The position numbers and the translations under genes are program-made. Source: Caulobacteraceae bacterium (lineage in GTDB: Bacteria; Pseudomonadota; Alphaproteobacteria; Caulobacterales; Caulobacteraceae). From it: DNA of 64,000 bases. The stretch spans positions 21,748 through 85,747 of the forward strand of contig CANJXI010000007.1 of the NCBI GenBank assembly GCA_947478785.1. The letters are read 5' to 3'. Shown piece by piece: positions 17,485 through 26,077 of the stretch. Position 1 is the stretch's first letter; each line of letters opens with the position of its first letter. A model generated the notes under the pieces. That model was not told the DNA's origin. It saw only the letters and a list, made by a program, of their open reading frames with translations, and ran no database searches.

Positions 17485-18260
17485 GCTTTCTCCGCGTTCG
17501 GACCGGGATGCACGCCGGGCCGTTGGGGCAGCAGGGCTATGCCCGCGACCAGCAGGACGGCGATGACCAGCGAGGCCAGGGGCCGGCTCAGCGCCAGGCC
17601 GCCGTGCTCGTGGGGCTTGTCCAGGAAATCGCCCACCGTCGCGCCCAGCGGACGGGTCAGGATGAACGCGGCCCAAAACAGCGCCACCCGCGAAATCCGG
17701 GTCCGGAAATAGAGGCCGGCCACCACCAGCAGGGCGGCCCCGAACACCGCCGCGCCGCCCAGGTAGCCCAGGCCTGTGTCGTCGGCCATCCAGTCCCCCA
17801 GCGCCGTGCCCAGCGTCTGCGACAGGGTGATGGCGAGCCAGTAGAAGGCCTCCACCCTGGGCGTGTTGACGGTGTCGACCGAGATCGTGCCCTCGGTGCG
17901 ATACCAAAGGCCCAGCGCGGCCATCACCGAGACCAGCAGGAGACTCGCCCCGCCCGCGTAACCGATCCCCAGCGACCGGTCGGCGAAATCGGCCAGCGTC
18001 GTCCCGGCCGTGGTCGAGGCCACGATGGTCGCCCAGTAGAGGAACGGGTGAAACCGCCTGGCCGCGATCTGCAGGGCGATGAGGACGACCAGCACCGCCA
18101 CGAACAGCGCCGACCCGGCCAGGTAGCCCCAGTTCATGGTCATGGTGACGGTGTCGCCGCCGGTCTCGCCCAGGGTGGTGGCCAGGATCTTCAGCAGCCA
18201 GAAGCCCGCGGTGACCGCCGGGACCTTGCTGGCCACGCCTCGCGGTTCGGCGCGGGTCAT
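17481..18260 (-). CDS. Membrane protein with four-fold internal repeat (COG4705-like)
   Basis: An inner-membrane protein of 259 residues with about eight helices. It contains four related motifs, one per helix pair: TTLGETGGDTVT, TTAGTTLADFADRSLGIGY, QTLGTALGDWMADDTGLGY and RPLGATVGDFLDKPHEHGGL. This arrangement matches uncharacterised bacterial membrane-anchored proteins of COG4705. The conserved polar GxxxGD pattern in helices suggests a transport or ion path, which is inference. The TAG stop is part of the dispersed repeat at 17369-17484. Confidence 0.8.
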   Translation of the reverse strand: MTRAEPRGVASKVPAVTAGFWLLKILATTLGETGGDTVTMTMNWGYLAGSALFVAVLVVLIALQIAARRFHPFLYWATIVASTTAGTTLADFADRSLGIGYAGGASLLLVSVMAALGLWYRTEGTISVDTVNTPRVEAFYWLAITLSQTLGTALGDWMADDTGLGYLGGAAVFGAALLVVAGLYFRTRISRVALFWAAFILTRPLGATVGDFLDKPHEHGGLALSRPLASLVIAVLLVAGIALLPQRPGVHPGPNAEKA

Positions 18261-18273
18261 CGCCCACCGCGGG

Positions 18274-18525
18274 TCATTCGAAATGGCCGTCCTTCAGCGC
18301 GTCCTCGAAACGGCCCACCCAGTCGAAGCCGATGCCGCCCGTCGCGGACATGGACTTGCCGGTCTTCGCGTTGGTGATCTCGACCTCGTACATGATCGTG
18401 AACATGCCGCCGCCGTCCGGATCCGGCGGATGAAAGGTCCTGTTGAACGAGAAGTCGTCCACGTCCAGGCCACGGGCGCGGAGTCGCGCCTGGGCTTCCA
18501 GAAGTTCGCCGTCGTACATTTCCAT
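18274..18525 (-). CDS. Hypothetical protein, 83 aa
   Basis: A small acidic soluble protein (MEMYDGELLEAQARLRARGL, then GGMFTIMYEVEITNAKTGKS and GGIGFDWVGRFEDALKDGHF). I do not recognise a named domain. The ATG at 18525 has GGAG six bases upstream and is better than a TTG four codons earlier. It lies only 13 bases upstream of the membrane protein gene, so the two are probably co-transcribed. There is no signal peptide or cysteine pattern. Confidence 0.75.
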   Translation of the reverse strand: MEMYDGELLEAQARLRARGLDVDDFSFNRTFHPPDPDGGGMFTIMYEVEITNAKTGKSMSATGGIGFDWVGRFEDALKDGHFE

Positions 18526-18579
18526 GGGGTTCTCCAAGTTTGGCGCGGGCCGCCGAGGCGGGGGACGGCGCGGCTTCGT

Positions 18580-19845
18580 CTAGGGCGCGGGCGTGCTGGG
18601 CAGGCCCGCCATCATGGGGATCTCCGGCTCGGCCGCCTCGCCCCCGGCGGGCGGATAGCGTCCCGTGAGATAGAACAGGATCGCACCGACAAGGGTCGCC
18701 ACGGCGCCCACGACCAGGAAGACCGTATAGGTGTCCGTCTCGTGCAGGAAATAGCTCAGGACCAGTGAGCCCAGGGCCGATCCGATCGTGATGGCGATAG
18801 TCATCAGGCTCAGCAGCAGGCTGTAATCCTTCAGGGGAAACTTCCGCGAGACGAGGTAGGCCCCGATATCGCCCTCGGCCCCCTGCGCCAGGGCGAGTAG
18901 CAGGACCGAGCCCCCCAACAGCCAGGCGGCGTTCAGCGGCGAGGCCAGGGCCAGCAGGCCCAGCGCCGGAAAGCCCAGCACGGCGATGGCCACTTTGTGG
19001 GCGGCGATCCGGTCCAGGGCCAGGCCGCTCAGGATCCGGCCGACGGCGACACCCCCCGCGTAGAGCGCGATGACCCCGGTGACGACCTCCGTCGCCACGC
19101 CCTTCTGCAACAGGATGAGCTTGAGCTGCGAGGCGGCCACCACCTGGGGAACATTGACCAGCAGCATGCCGCCGAACGCCAGCGGGAACAGGGGCGAGCG
19201 GAACAGGGCCGCGATGTCGGCGCCGGCGAACCGCACGCGGGGCCGCCCCGGCGCCTTCGCCTTCGTCTTGGGACCTCGTCCCAGCAGCAACAGGGCGGCG
19301 CCGCCGCCAAGCGCCGCGATGAGCGCCAGCGCGCGGTAGCCGGCGCGCCAGCCGTAATCTCCGATGATCTCGGCAAGGAACGGGGTCAGGAGCGCGCCGA
19401 CGATCGGGGCGCCCGTCATGACGATGGAGAGCGCGATGCCGCGGGCCGTGTCGAACCGCTCCGACGCCACCCGCGCGAAGACCATCGTCGTGGTGAATAC
19501 GCCGAAGATCGTCCGGATGATCGAGATGGCGAAGAATTGGCGGAAATCGCCGGTCATGAACGTCAGCGCGATGTCGCAGAGCGGCAGGACGGTGAATCCC
19601 ACCGCCGCGGCCAGCCGCGGCCCGACCACGTCGATGAACCGGCCGCCCAGCGGGATGAAGAACATGGTGATCAGCGACGCGGAGCCGATCAGCGCATACT
19701 GCGATTTCGACCAGCCGAACTCGGCGATCAGTTCCGGCGCGAACAGGCTGTTGACGTAGAAGTTGAGCGAGAGCCCCAGCGACATGCCCACCGTGGCGCC
19801 GAGCAGGTGGCGCCAGTTGGTCCGGAATTCCGTCCTGTAGCTCAA
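18580..19845 (-). CDS. MFS transporter
   Basis: Twelve-helix major facilitator of 421 residues. The first helix region is LLGATVGMSLGLSLNFYVNS; a conserved loop reads PLGGRFIDVVGPRLAAAVGF, and the central cytoplasmic loop is RGPKTKAKAPGRPRVRF. I chose a TTG start at 19845 preceded by GGGAGA, because the longer frame adds about 48 residues without membrane or MFS character. It resembles monocarboxylate/oxalate-type carriers with periplasmic cues (FGWSKSQYALIGS). The substrate is unknown. It is divergent from the 20025 gene. Confidence 0.85.
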   Translation of the reverse strand: MSYRTEFRTNWRHLLGATVGMSLGLSLNFYVNSLFAPELIAEFGWSKSQYALIGSASLITMFFIPLGGRFIDVVGPRLAAAVGFTVLPLCDIALTFMTGDFRQFFAISIIRTIFGVFTTTMVFARVASERFDTARGIALSIVMTGAPIVGALLTPFLAEIIGDYGWRAGYRALALIAALGGGAALLLLGRGPKTKAKAPGRPRVRFAGADIAALFRSPLFPLAFGGMLLVNVPQVVAASQLKLILLQKGVATEVVTGVIALYAGGVAVGRILSGLALDRIAAHKVAIAVLGFPALGLLALASPLNAAWLLGGSVLLLALAQGAEGDIGAYLVSRKFPLKDYSLLLSLMTIAITIGSALGSLVLSYFLHETDTYTVFLVVGAVATLVGAILFYLTGRYPPAGGEAAEPEIPMMAGLPSTPAP

Positions 19846-20024
19846 GGTCGTCTCCCTGGTCGGAGCCGGTGGTCCCGGCTTCTGGTCTTTAAGGACGTCA
19901 GGTCCGCGGGTTTTGGGTACCCCGTTTTCCCCGTCGGGTCGATCCGATGGGGGTTGGACAATTGACAGAACCATCCCGGACGCGCGCAATCAGTCCCCTG
20001 AAAGACCGCCATCGGGGAAGCGAA

Positions 20025-20600
20025 ATGTCCGAGATCGTGGCGCCCGCCAGGGCCGAGAAGACCGTCGAGGTCGTCCGCGGCCAGCTCCACAGGTTCATGC
20101 TGATTCCCGTCATGCCTCACCACGTCAAATGGTTTGACGCCGGGCCGGTGAGCTTCGGCGTCGAGGCCCGCGTTCTGGGCGACTCCAAAGGCAATATCAA
20201 CGAGCGGGGCGCCAGCATCCACGTGTTCAATGCCGAACATAAGGAAGAATACGCTCGGTTCGACTGCTTCGAGAAATACCCACACTACCACTACATACTG
20301 AACGCCGATCAGCACAACATCGTCTGGGGCTACGACCCGGCCATCAACGGCCCGATGCTCGCCTGGTCGCTCGAGGTCATCCGCACCCGCCTGCCGGCGA
20401 TCCTGCGCGCGTCGGGCGCCATGGCGCTGGCCGAACGGGTCGAGGCGGAGGGCTTCGACACCTCTGTTCTGCCCGGGGTGGAAAAGGCCATGACCGCGGC
20501 CTGGCAACGGACCTTCCCAGGCGCCGACATGATCCAGGAAGGCTATGAATGGTACAACCGCTGGAAGGCGCTGCACCCGAACTTCAACACGGTGGACTGA
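20025..20600 (+). CDS. Conserved hypothetical protein, 191 aa
   Basis: A soluble protein with the conserved-looking stretch VSFGVEARVLGDSKGNINER, then GASIHVFNAEHKEEYARFDC and EKYPHYHYILNADQHNIVWG. I recall this pattern from proteins of unknown function found beside catabolic genes, possibly a DUF7718-type family, but cannot confirm it. The His-rich HYHY segment could bind metal. GGGGAAG precedes the ATG at 20025. The dodecin gene follows 25 bases downstream in the same direction, so an operon is likely. Confidence 0.75.
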   Translation: MSEIVAPARAEKTVEVVRGQLHRFMLIPVMPHHVKWFDAGPVSFGVEARVLGDSKGNINERGASIHVFNAEHKEEYARFDCFEKYPHYHYILNADQHNIVWGYDPAINGPMLAWSLEVIRTRLPAILRASGAMALAERVEAEGFDTSVLPGVEKAMTAAWQRTFPGADMIQEGYEWYNRWKALHPNFNTVD

Positions 20601-20625
20601 CGCACAGGCCACGGGGGAGCGAAAC

Positions 20626-20850
20626 ATGAGTGTCTACCGGGTGACCGATATCATCGGCTCCAGCGAGAAGAGCTGGGAGGACGCGGCCCGGCACGCGCTG
20701 TCGGTCGCGGCCCGCACCCTGCGCGACCTGCGGGTCGCGGAGGTCGTGGAACAGGACATCGCCCTGGGGAGCGACGGCCAGATCGAAAGCTTCCGCATCA
20801 AGCTTCGGGTCAGCTTCAAGTACGAAGCCCCCTGGGTGCAGCCGACCTAA
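20626..20850 (+). CDS. Dodecin family flavin-binding protein
   Basis: A 74-residue protein that in its family forms hollow dodecamers storing FMN, riboflavin or CoA. The complete family pattern is present: MSVYRVTDIIGSSEKSWEDA, then ALSVAARTLRDLRVAEVVEQ and SFRIKLRVSFKYE. The C-terminus has a short extra tail (APWVQPT). It lies in an apparent operon with the hypothetical gene before it, near several flavin- and nicotinamide-dependent enzymes. Confidence 0.93.
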   Translation: MSVYRVTDIIGSSEKSWEDAARHALSVAARTLRDLRVAEVVEQDIALGSDGQIESFRIKLRVSFKYEAPWVQPT

Positions 20851-20937
20851 GGCGCTTGGCAGCCGGCAAGCCGTGGGTCATCCTCGGAACTTCGAGGCGC
20901 GTCGGTCGGGTCACATGGCCACGCGGGGGGAACACAC

Positions 20938-22242
20938 ATGAGCAAGCTGATCGCCATTCTGGCTGGGGCGCTTTCCTGCGCCGCCGGCCTCGTGCCCATG
21001 GCCATGGCGCAGCCCACCACCCTGCCGCCCGGCGCCAACACCACCGATCCCAACGCCCCGTTCTTCGTCGACCTGAGCGGGCTCGACATGCGCACCCGCC
21101 CGCCCACGCGCGATCCGCTGAACCCCAGGTACCCGCTGGCCACCGCCATCGCCGACGGTCAGCTGCCGCCCAAGGGGGCGGAGGGCAACTTCATCATCGG
21201 CCCCTCGCACCCGGCCGCGCCAGAGACCCAGGTCCAGGCCGGGGTCCCGAAGGGCCGGGTCATCACCTTCACCATGACTTCAACCGACAGCATCATCTAC
21301 CACCCCGGCATCGTCCGCGAGGACCGCACGGCCGACGGCGCGGCCGCCAGGCCCTCCACCGCGCCGGGCGACCCGTCCAACGTCATCATCACCACCGGCC
21401 GCCCCGGCGTCTGGAGCCGCACCGTGTGGGTCTATGTTCCGCAGCAGTACAAGCGCGGGTCGGCCGCCCCCTTCATGGTCGCCAGCGCCGGCGACGCCAC
21501 CTTCTTCACGGTGCTCGACAACCTCATCGCGCAACGGCGCATTCCGACGATCATCGCCGTCGCCATCGGGCCGGGCGGCCAGGATGGGCAGGGCAGCGAG
21601 CGGGGCGTGGAATTCGACACGGTGTCGGGGACCTTCGCCCAGTGGATCGAGAGCGAGGTCCTGCCGCTGGTGGAAAAGAACGCCGGCGTCAGCCTGACCC
21701 ACGATCCGGAGGGCCGCGCGGCCATGGGCGGCAGTTCGAGCGGGGTGGCGGCCTTCACCATGGCCTGGTTCCGCCCCGACCTCTACCGCCGCGTGCTGGC
21801 CTATTCGCCGACCTTCGTGAACCAGCAGTGGCCGCACAACCCGGCCCTGCCCGGCGGCGCCTGGGAATATCACAGCCCCTGGCCGGGACCGGCCCGCCCG
21901 GGGCCGAATCTGATGACCACCGGCTACAACCCGCCCGTGGCCACCGACACCCCGCCTGGCCTGCCGCTGATCCCCAACACGCCGGCCCGCCCAATCCGCA
22001 TGTGGTTCGAGGTGGGCGACCGCGACATCTTCTACGGCGGCCTCACGCCGGACGGCATGCACGACTGGGTGCTGGCCAGCGAAAACATGGCCAGGGCGCT
22101 CGCCGCCAAGGGCTACCACTACCAGTTCGTCTTCGCCCGCAACGCCGGGCATGTGGATGGGCCGACCCGCGCCCAGACCCTGCCTTCGGCGCTTGAGTGG
22201 GTGTGGCAGGGCTACAGCCCCGCGCGGAAATCCCCTCGGTGA
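20938..22242 (+). CDS. Secreted esterase, alpha/beta-hydrolase fold
   Basis: Exported hydrolase similar to enterochelin esterase/feruloyl esterase-like proteins. The signal peptide is MSKLIAILAGALSCAAGLVP followed by MAMAQ. The core has VWVYVPQQYKRGSAAPFMVA, the nucleophile elbow AMGGSSSGVAAFTMAWFRPD, and the C-terminal FVFARNAGHVDG that would supply the catalytic His. The length of 434 residues is longer than minimal esterases, because of an N-terminal extension that may be an immunoglobulin-like region. The substrate is unknown. It converges on the VOC gene with one base between stops. Confidence 0.88.
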   Translation: MSKLIAILAGALSCAAGLVPMAMAQPTTLPPGANTTDPNAPFFVDLSGLDMRTRPPTRDPLNPRYPLATAIADGQLPPKGAEGNFIIGPSHPAAPETQVQAGVPKGRVITFTMTSTDSIIYHPGIVREDRTADGAAARPSTAPGDPSNVIITTGRPGVWSRTVWVYVPQQYKRGSAAPFMVASAGDATFFTVLDNLIAQRRIPTIIAVAIGPGGQDGQGSERGVEFDTVSGTFAQWIESEVLPLVEKNAGVSLTHDPEGRAAMGGSSSGVAAFTMAWFRPDLYRRVLAYSPTFVNQQWPHNPALPGGAWEYHSPWPGPARPGPNLMTTGYNPPVATDTPPGLPLIPNTPARPIRMWFEVGDRDIFYGGLTPDGMHDWVLASENMARALAAKGYHYQFVFARNAGHVDGPTRAQTLPSALEWVWQGYSPARKSPR

Positions 22243-22243
22243 G

Positions 22244-22639
22244 TCAAGCCGCGGCCGGTGACGGATTGCGCCAGTGGAGCTCGACCATGGCGCCGCTGGG
22301 GTCACGCACGATGATCTGGCGGCGCGGGCTGGTCTCGGTCCCGAAGGTCTCGAACGGCAGGCCGCAGCCCTCCACCCGGGCCAGCACCGTCTCATAGTCG
22401 CCGATCGAGAACGCGACATGGTCGAGCGCGGCGCCGCGCGACTCCGCCGTCGGCTCGTCGGCGGTGCTGAGGTGGACGATGGGCCTGTCGCCGGCGTAGA
22501 GCCACGCCCCCGGCCGTCCGGACAGGGTCTGCGGCCGCCAGCCTTCGGTCAGGCCCAGCGTGTCCATGAAGAAGGCCTTCGTCGCCGTCAGGTCGGACGT
22601 GCGGATGTTGATGTGGTGAAGATCGCTGATCAGGGACAT
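22244..22639 (-). CDS. VOC family (glyoxalase/dioxygenase-like) protein
   Basis: A small metal-binding protein with paired beta-alpha-beta modules. The first metal ligand region is DLHHINIRTSDLTATKAFFM and the middle is ALDHVAFSIGDYETVLARVE. The end has RQIIVRDPSGAMVELHW, with the final Glu ligand. The length of 131 residues is normal for a single VOC unit. It could be an isomerase, a dioxygenase or a binding protein; the context of catabolic genes does not decide. Confidence 0.9.
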   Translation of the reverse strand: MSLISDLHHINIRTSDLTATKAFFMDTLGLTEGWRPQTLSGRPGAWLYAGDRPIVHLSTADEPTAESRGAALDHVAFSIGDYETVLARVEGCGLPFETFGTETSPRRQIIVRDPSGAMVELHWRNPSPAAA

Positions 22640-22776
22640 GGGGGCCGGCTTCGCAAAGGTTGAGGCTTCACGATACGCTGGCCTGTGGCGCCGTCAAATT
22701 TCCAACGGCCTGTCATCTCGGCGCAATGGGATCGCCATAGCTGTCAACAGCGCAACCGCGTCCAGGGAGTGAGCCC

Positions 22777-23526
22777 ATGACCGAACTCGAAATCGAACCC
22801 TTGGCCCGTTCGATCAACCTGCGGGACCTGGGCGGCATCGCCGCGATCGACGGACGCCAGGTGCGGCCGGGCCTCGTCTTCCGCGCCGCCGCGCTCAGCG
22901 AACTGACGCCTTTCGAGCATGCCCACCTGGCGGGCCTTGGCCTGGGTTCGGTCATCGACCTTCGCAACAACCAGGAGCGGGCCGAGCATCCCACCCCGTG
23001 GAAGGACCTCGGCGCCCGCGCCTACTGGGCGCTCGACTACGAGCCCTCGCACACCGGGGGCCTGAGCGGCGTTTTCGGCAACGACGGGTTCACCCGCGAG
23101 ATCGCCCATGCGGCCATGGTCCGGACCTACCGCGACATCGCTTTCCGTCACGTGGACTCGCTGCGCAGGCTGTTCGGCGACGTGGCGCGCGGCGCGCCGG
23201 TGCTCTTCCACTGCACCTCCGGCAAGGACCGGACCGGCGTGGCCGCGGCCATGCTGCTCACCGCGCTCGGCGTTGCGCGCGAGGCCATCGCCGCCGACTA
23301 TCTGCGGAGCCTCGACTTCGACGTCCTGGCCAGCCCCGCCTTCCGCGACTGCCCGCCCGAACGCCGCGAGGCCATGGCCCCGGTCTATTCGGTCCACCGG
23401 GACTACCTGGACGCCATGTTCGAATCCCTCGACAGCCGCCACGGTTCGGCCGAGGGCTTCCTGACGGGACCTGTCGGCCTCGGCGCCGCCGACCTCTCGG
23501 CCCTGCGCGGGCGGCTGTTGGCGTAG
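22777..23526 (+). CDS. Tyrosine-protein phosphatase (Y_phosphatase3 type)
   Basis: A cysteine-based phosphatase. The P-loop is HCTSGKDRTGVAAAM, with the nucleophile Cys and the KDRT version typical of bacterial lipid/tyrosine phosphatases of this family. The N-terminal part begins with the family hallmark ARSINLRDLGGIAAIDGRQV, then VRPGLVFRAAALSEL. AGGGAG precedes the ATG. In the family, substrates range from phosphotyrosine to phosphoinositides; here the substrate is unknown. Confidence 0.92.
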   Translation: MTELEIEPLARSINLRDLGGIAAIDGRQVRPGLVFRAAALSELTPFEHAHLAGLGLGSVIDLRNNQERAEHPTPWKDLGARAYWALDYEPSHTGGLSGVFGNDGFTREIAHAAMVRTYRDIAFRHVDSLRRLFGDVARGAPVLFHCTSGKDRTGVAAAMLLTALGVAREAIAADYLRSLDFDVLASPAFRDCPPERREAMAPVYSVHRDYLDAMFESLDSRHGSAEGFLTGPVGLGAADLSALRGRLLA

Positions 23527-23562
23527 GCGGAAAACCCCTCCAGACCGGCAGGACAGGCGAGG

Positions 23563-24318
23563 TCAGCAGATCACCATGCCCTGGCCGGTGGGCAGGTCGA
23601 GGACGAAATAGCCCCGCTCGGCGAACCAGGCCCGCTCGCGGGTCATCTGCTCGTGATAGGGCGTCCAACCGAAGTCATCCAGGACGATGACGCCGCCCGG
23701 CGCCATGCGCCCGAACAGGCCCTCCAGCGCGCCGATCTCGGCGTTGGCGTTGTTCATGTCGATGTGCAGGAAGGCGATCCTGTCGGGGGCCGCCGTGGCG
23801 AAGCTCTCGGGCACGCTCCCCTGGGTGATCACCACGTTCGGCAGGTCGGCGAAGCGCGCGCGGACGCGTCCCTCCAGGCCGGGGCCATGCGCGGCCAGGC
23901 CATGCAGCGCCACGTCATCGGCGCCGTCGAAGAGGTCGTAGAGGAACATCCTGCGCGGGCTGTCCGCCAGGGCGGCCACGTCATAGAGGATCCGCGCCGT
24001 GGTGCCCTCGTAGCAGCCGCACTCCACCAGATCGCCGTCCGTCCGCAGCGCCTGGCGCACCGCCCAGGCCAGCGTCACCGTGCGCCACACGATGGTGCGT
24101 TCCACCGGGGTCACGGCATGGGCGTTGAACGCCGTGACGAAGGCCTCGTCCTTCGTCCAGCCCTGCGACTTGCTCCAGGTGATCAGGTTGTCGCCGGCGA
24201 AGACGCCGCAGTCGGGCCTGAAGGACGCGACCAGGTCATCCAGCGCCTTAAAGAAGCCCTGGCTGTTCCGGACGGCGAAGAAGACATGCCCTTGGAAGAA
24301 CGGCCACTTGAGTTGCAT
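23563..24318 (-). CDS. SAM-dependent methyltransferase, TylF/MycF-like
   Basis: A cytoplasmic class I methyltransferase of 251 residues. The AdoMet-binding segment is GDLVECGCYEGTTARIL. A later acidic motif reads DRIAFLHIDMNNANAE, followed by VIVLDDFGWTPYHEQ; these resemble the metal-dependent O-methyltransferases of the TylF/macrocin branch. The substrate may be a sugar or another small molecule. There is no cluster for glycan or antibiotic synthesis next to it. Confidence 0.8.
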   Translation of the reverse strand: MQLKWPFFQGHVFFAVRNSQGFFKALDDLVASFRPDCGVFAGDNLITWSKSQGWTKDEAFVTAFNAHAVTPVERTIVWRTVTLAWAVRQALRTDGDLVECGCYEGTTARILYDVAALADSPRRMFLYDLFDGADDVALHGLAAHGPGLEGRVRARFADLPNVVITQGSVPESFATAAPDRIAFLHIDMNNANAEIGALEGLFGRMAPGGVIVLDDFGWTPYHEQMTRERAWFAERGYFVLDLPTGQGMVIC

Positions 24319-24368
24319 GCCGGCGGACTAACATGGCCGCCGCCCAGCGCCCAGGGGCGAGCGGAACC

Positions 24369-26042
24369 CTAACCCCGGGACCCCTTGGCCTTCACCGGGG
24401 CCGCGCCGTCGACGTAGCTTTCGTTGAGGTAGACCTCGGCCTCCTGGGCCGACAGCGCGGGCGCGTAACCGAAGCCCTGGCCATAGTCGCAGCCCAGCGC
24501 GAGCAGCTGGCGGGCCATGCCGGCGTTCTCGACACCCTCGGCGACGACCTCCAGCTGCAGGTCCTGGCCCAGCTTGACGACGGAGGAGACGATGGTCGCC
24601 GAGCCCTCGTTGGTGGCCATGGTGCGCACGAAGTAGCGGTCGATCTTCAGCGTGTCGAAGGGCAGGCGCGTGAGGTAGGACAGCGACGAGAAGCCGGTGC
24701 CGAAGTCGTCGAGCGCCAGCGCCGCGCCGGCCGAGCGCAGGTCGTTCAGGATGATCGCCGCGCGGTCGGGATCGCGCATGACGTCGCCTTCGGTGACTTC
24801 CAGCTTCAACGCGCCCGGCGGCAGGCCGGTCTCGCGGCGGATGGCGGCGACGTCGGAGACCAGATCCGGCCGGTTGATCTCGCCGGTGGAGAGGTTCACC
24901 GCCACGGTGAGCTCACCGGCGGCCTTGTGCTTGAGGCGCCAGGCGGCGAGCTGGCCCGCGGCCGTGCGCATCATCATCGCGCCCAGTTCCTCCATCAGGC
25001 CCATCTCCTCGCAGAGCGGCAGGAAGACCTCCGGGGTCAAGAGGCCCCGGCGCGGGTGGCGCCAGCGGACCAGGGCCTCGAAGCCCGACAGAGCGCCGGT
25101 CGAGAGCCGCACGATCGGCTGGTAGAAGGGCAGCAGCTCGCCACGGCTGAGCGCGCCCTTGAGGTCGCCCTCCAGGGCCAGGCGGGACAGGCCGTCGCTT
25201 TCCAGGCCGCGGCCATAGGCGGCGGCCCCGCCCCGGCCGTTGCTCTTGGCCGATTCCACGGCGAGCTCGGCGCGGCGCAGCAGTTCGGCGGCCTCGGGCG
25301 CATCGGCGCCGCCATGGGCCTCCACCGCGCCGATCGACAGCGTCGGATGGATGTCGAAGCCCGCGACCCTGAGCGGCTGCTCCAGCGCCCGGCGCAGAGC
25401 TTCGGGACCCGGGGAAGCTCCGGCCAGGGAAAGGGCTGCGAACTCGTCCTCGCCGATCCGGGCCACGATGGCCTCCGACGGAAAGGCCGCGGCCAGGCGC
25501 GAGCCCAGCGCCGCCAGCACGAGGTCGGCGCGTTCGTGGCCCAGGGCCTCGTTCAGCCGGCGCAGGCGGTCGAGGTCGGCGACGATCAGTTCATAGCGCC
25601 CAGCAGTCTGCAGCTGTTCGCGGGCCCGGGTGATGAAGCTCTGGCGATCCAGGAGACCGGTCAGCCGGTCCTGCTCGGAGGCGGCGAAGCGGATTTCGGG
25701 GGCGACCACGCCGGCGGCGCGGCAGCCCTCCTCCAGCCATACGCCCCGCCAGATGGAGACCCCGGCGCCGCGCATGCGCAGCCGGACGGCCACCTCCGAG
25801 CCCGGCTCCTGGACACGGAGGATCTCTTCGGCGTAGGCGCGGTCCTGCGGCAGGGCGAGCGCGCGGAGCGCGGCGGAGGAACAGTCGGGGGCCAACGGCC
25901 CAAGACCGAGCGCGCGGGTCGAGCCGGTGAGCCGCATGCGGTCGCGCTCGGGCTCCCAGACCCACAGGCAGACGTCGGCCGCGCCCAACGCCTCGAGCGT
26001 CGCGGTGGCGTCCCACATCCATCGGTCGTTCGGCATCACCAA
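24369..26042 (-). CDS. pdeA: PdeA-like cyclic-di-GMP phosphodiesterase (PAS-GEDEF-EAL)
   Basis: A soluble 557-residue enzyme expected to hydrolyse cyclic di-GMP. Residues 1-120 look PAS-like. A degenerate GGDEF domain has GEDEF at 197-201, so it is unlikely to make c-di-GMP. An intact EAL domain follows, with FEALVRW at 321, VNLSTGEINRP, LALDDFGTGFSSLSYL and VVAEGVEN. Caulobacter PdeA has the same order, size and GEDEF variant; there GTP binding at GEDEF stimulates the EAL domain. The last residues are Arg-Gly, also the end I remember for PdeA, where it serves ClpXP degradation. The name is inferred. Confidence 0.8.
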   Translation of the reverse strand: MVMPNDRWMWDATATLEALGAADVCLWVWEPERDRMRLTGSTRALGLGPLAPDCSSAALRALALPQDRAYAEEILRVQEPGSEVAVRLRMRGAGVSIWRGVWLEEGCRAAGVVAPEIRFAASEQDRLTGLLDRQSFITRAREQLQTAGRYELIVADLDRLRRLNEALGHERADLVLAALGSRLAAAFPSEAIVARIGEDEFAALSLAGASPGPEALRRALEQPLRVAGFDIHPTLSIGAVEAHGGADAPEAAELLRRAELAVESAKSNGRGGAAAYGRGLESDGLSRLALEGDLKGALSRGELLPFYQPIVRLSTGALSGFEALVRWRHPRRGLLTPEVFLPLCEEMGLMEELGAMMMRTAAGQLAAWRLKHKAAGELTVAVNLSTGEINRPDLVSDVAAIRRETGLPPGALKLEVTEGDVMRDPDRAAIILNDLRSAGAALALDDFGTGFSSLSYLTRLPFDTLKIDRYFVRTMATNEGSATIVSSVVKLGQDLQLEVVAEGVENAGMARQLLALGCDYGQGFGYAPALSAQEAEVYLNESYVDGAAPVKAKGSRG

Positions 26043-26077
26043 GTTCGGCCGCCCAGACTTCCACGAGCCCGTGTCGG

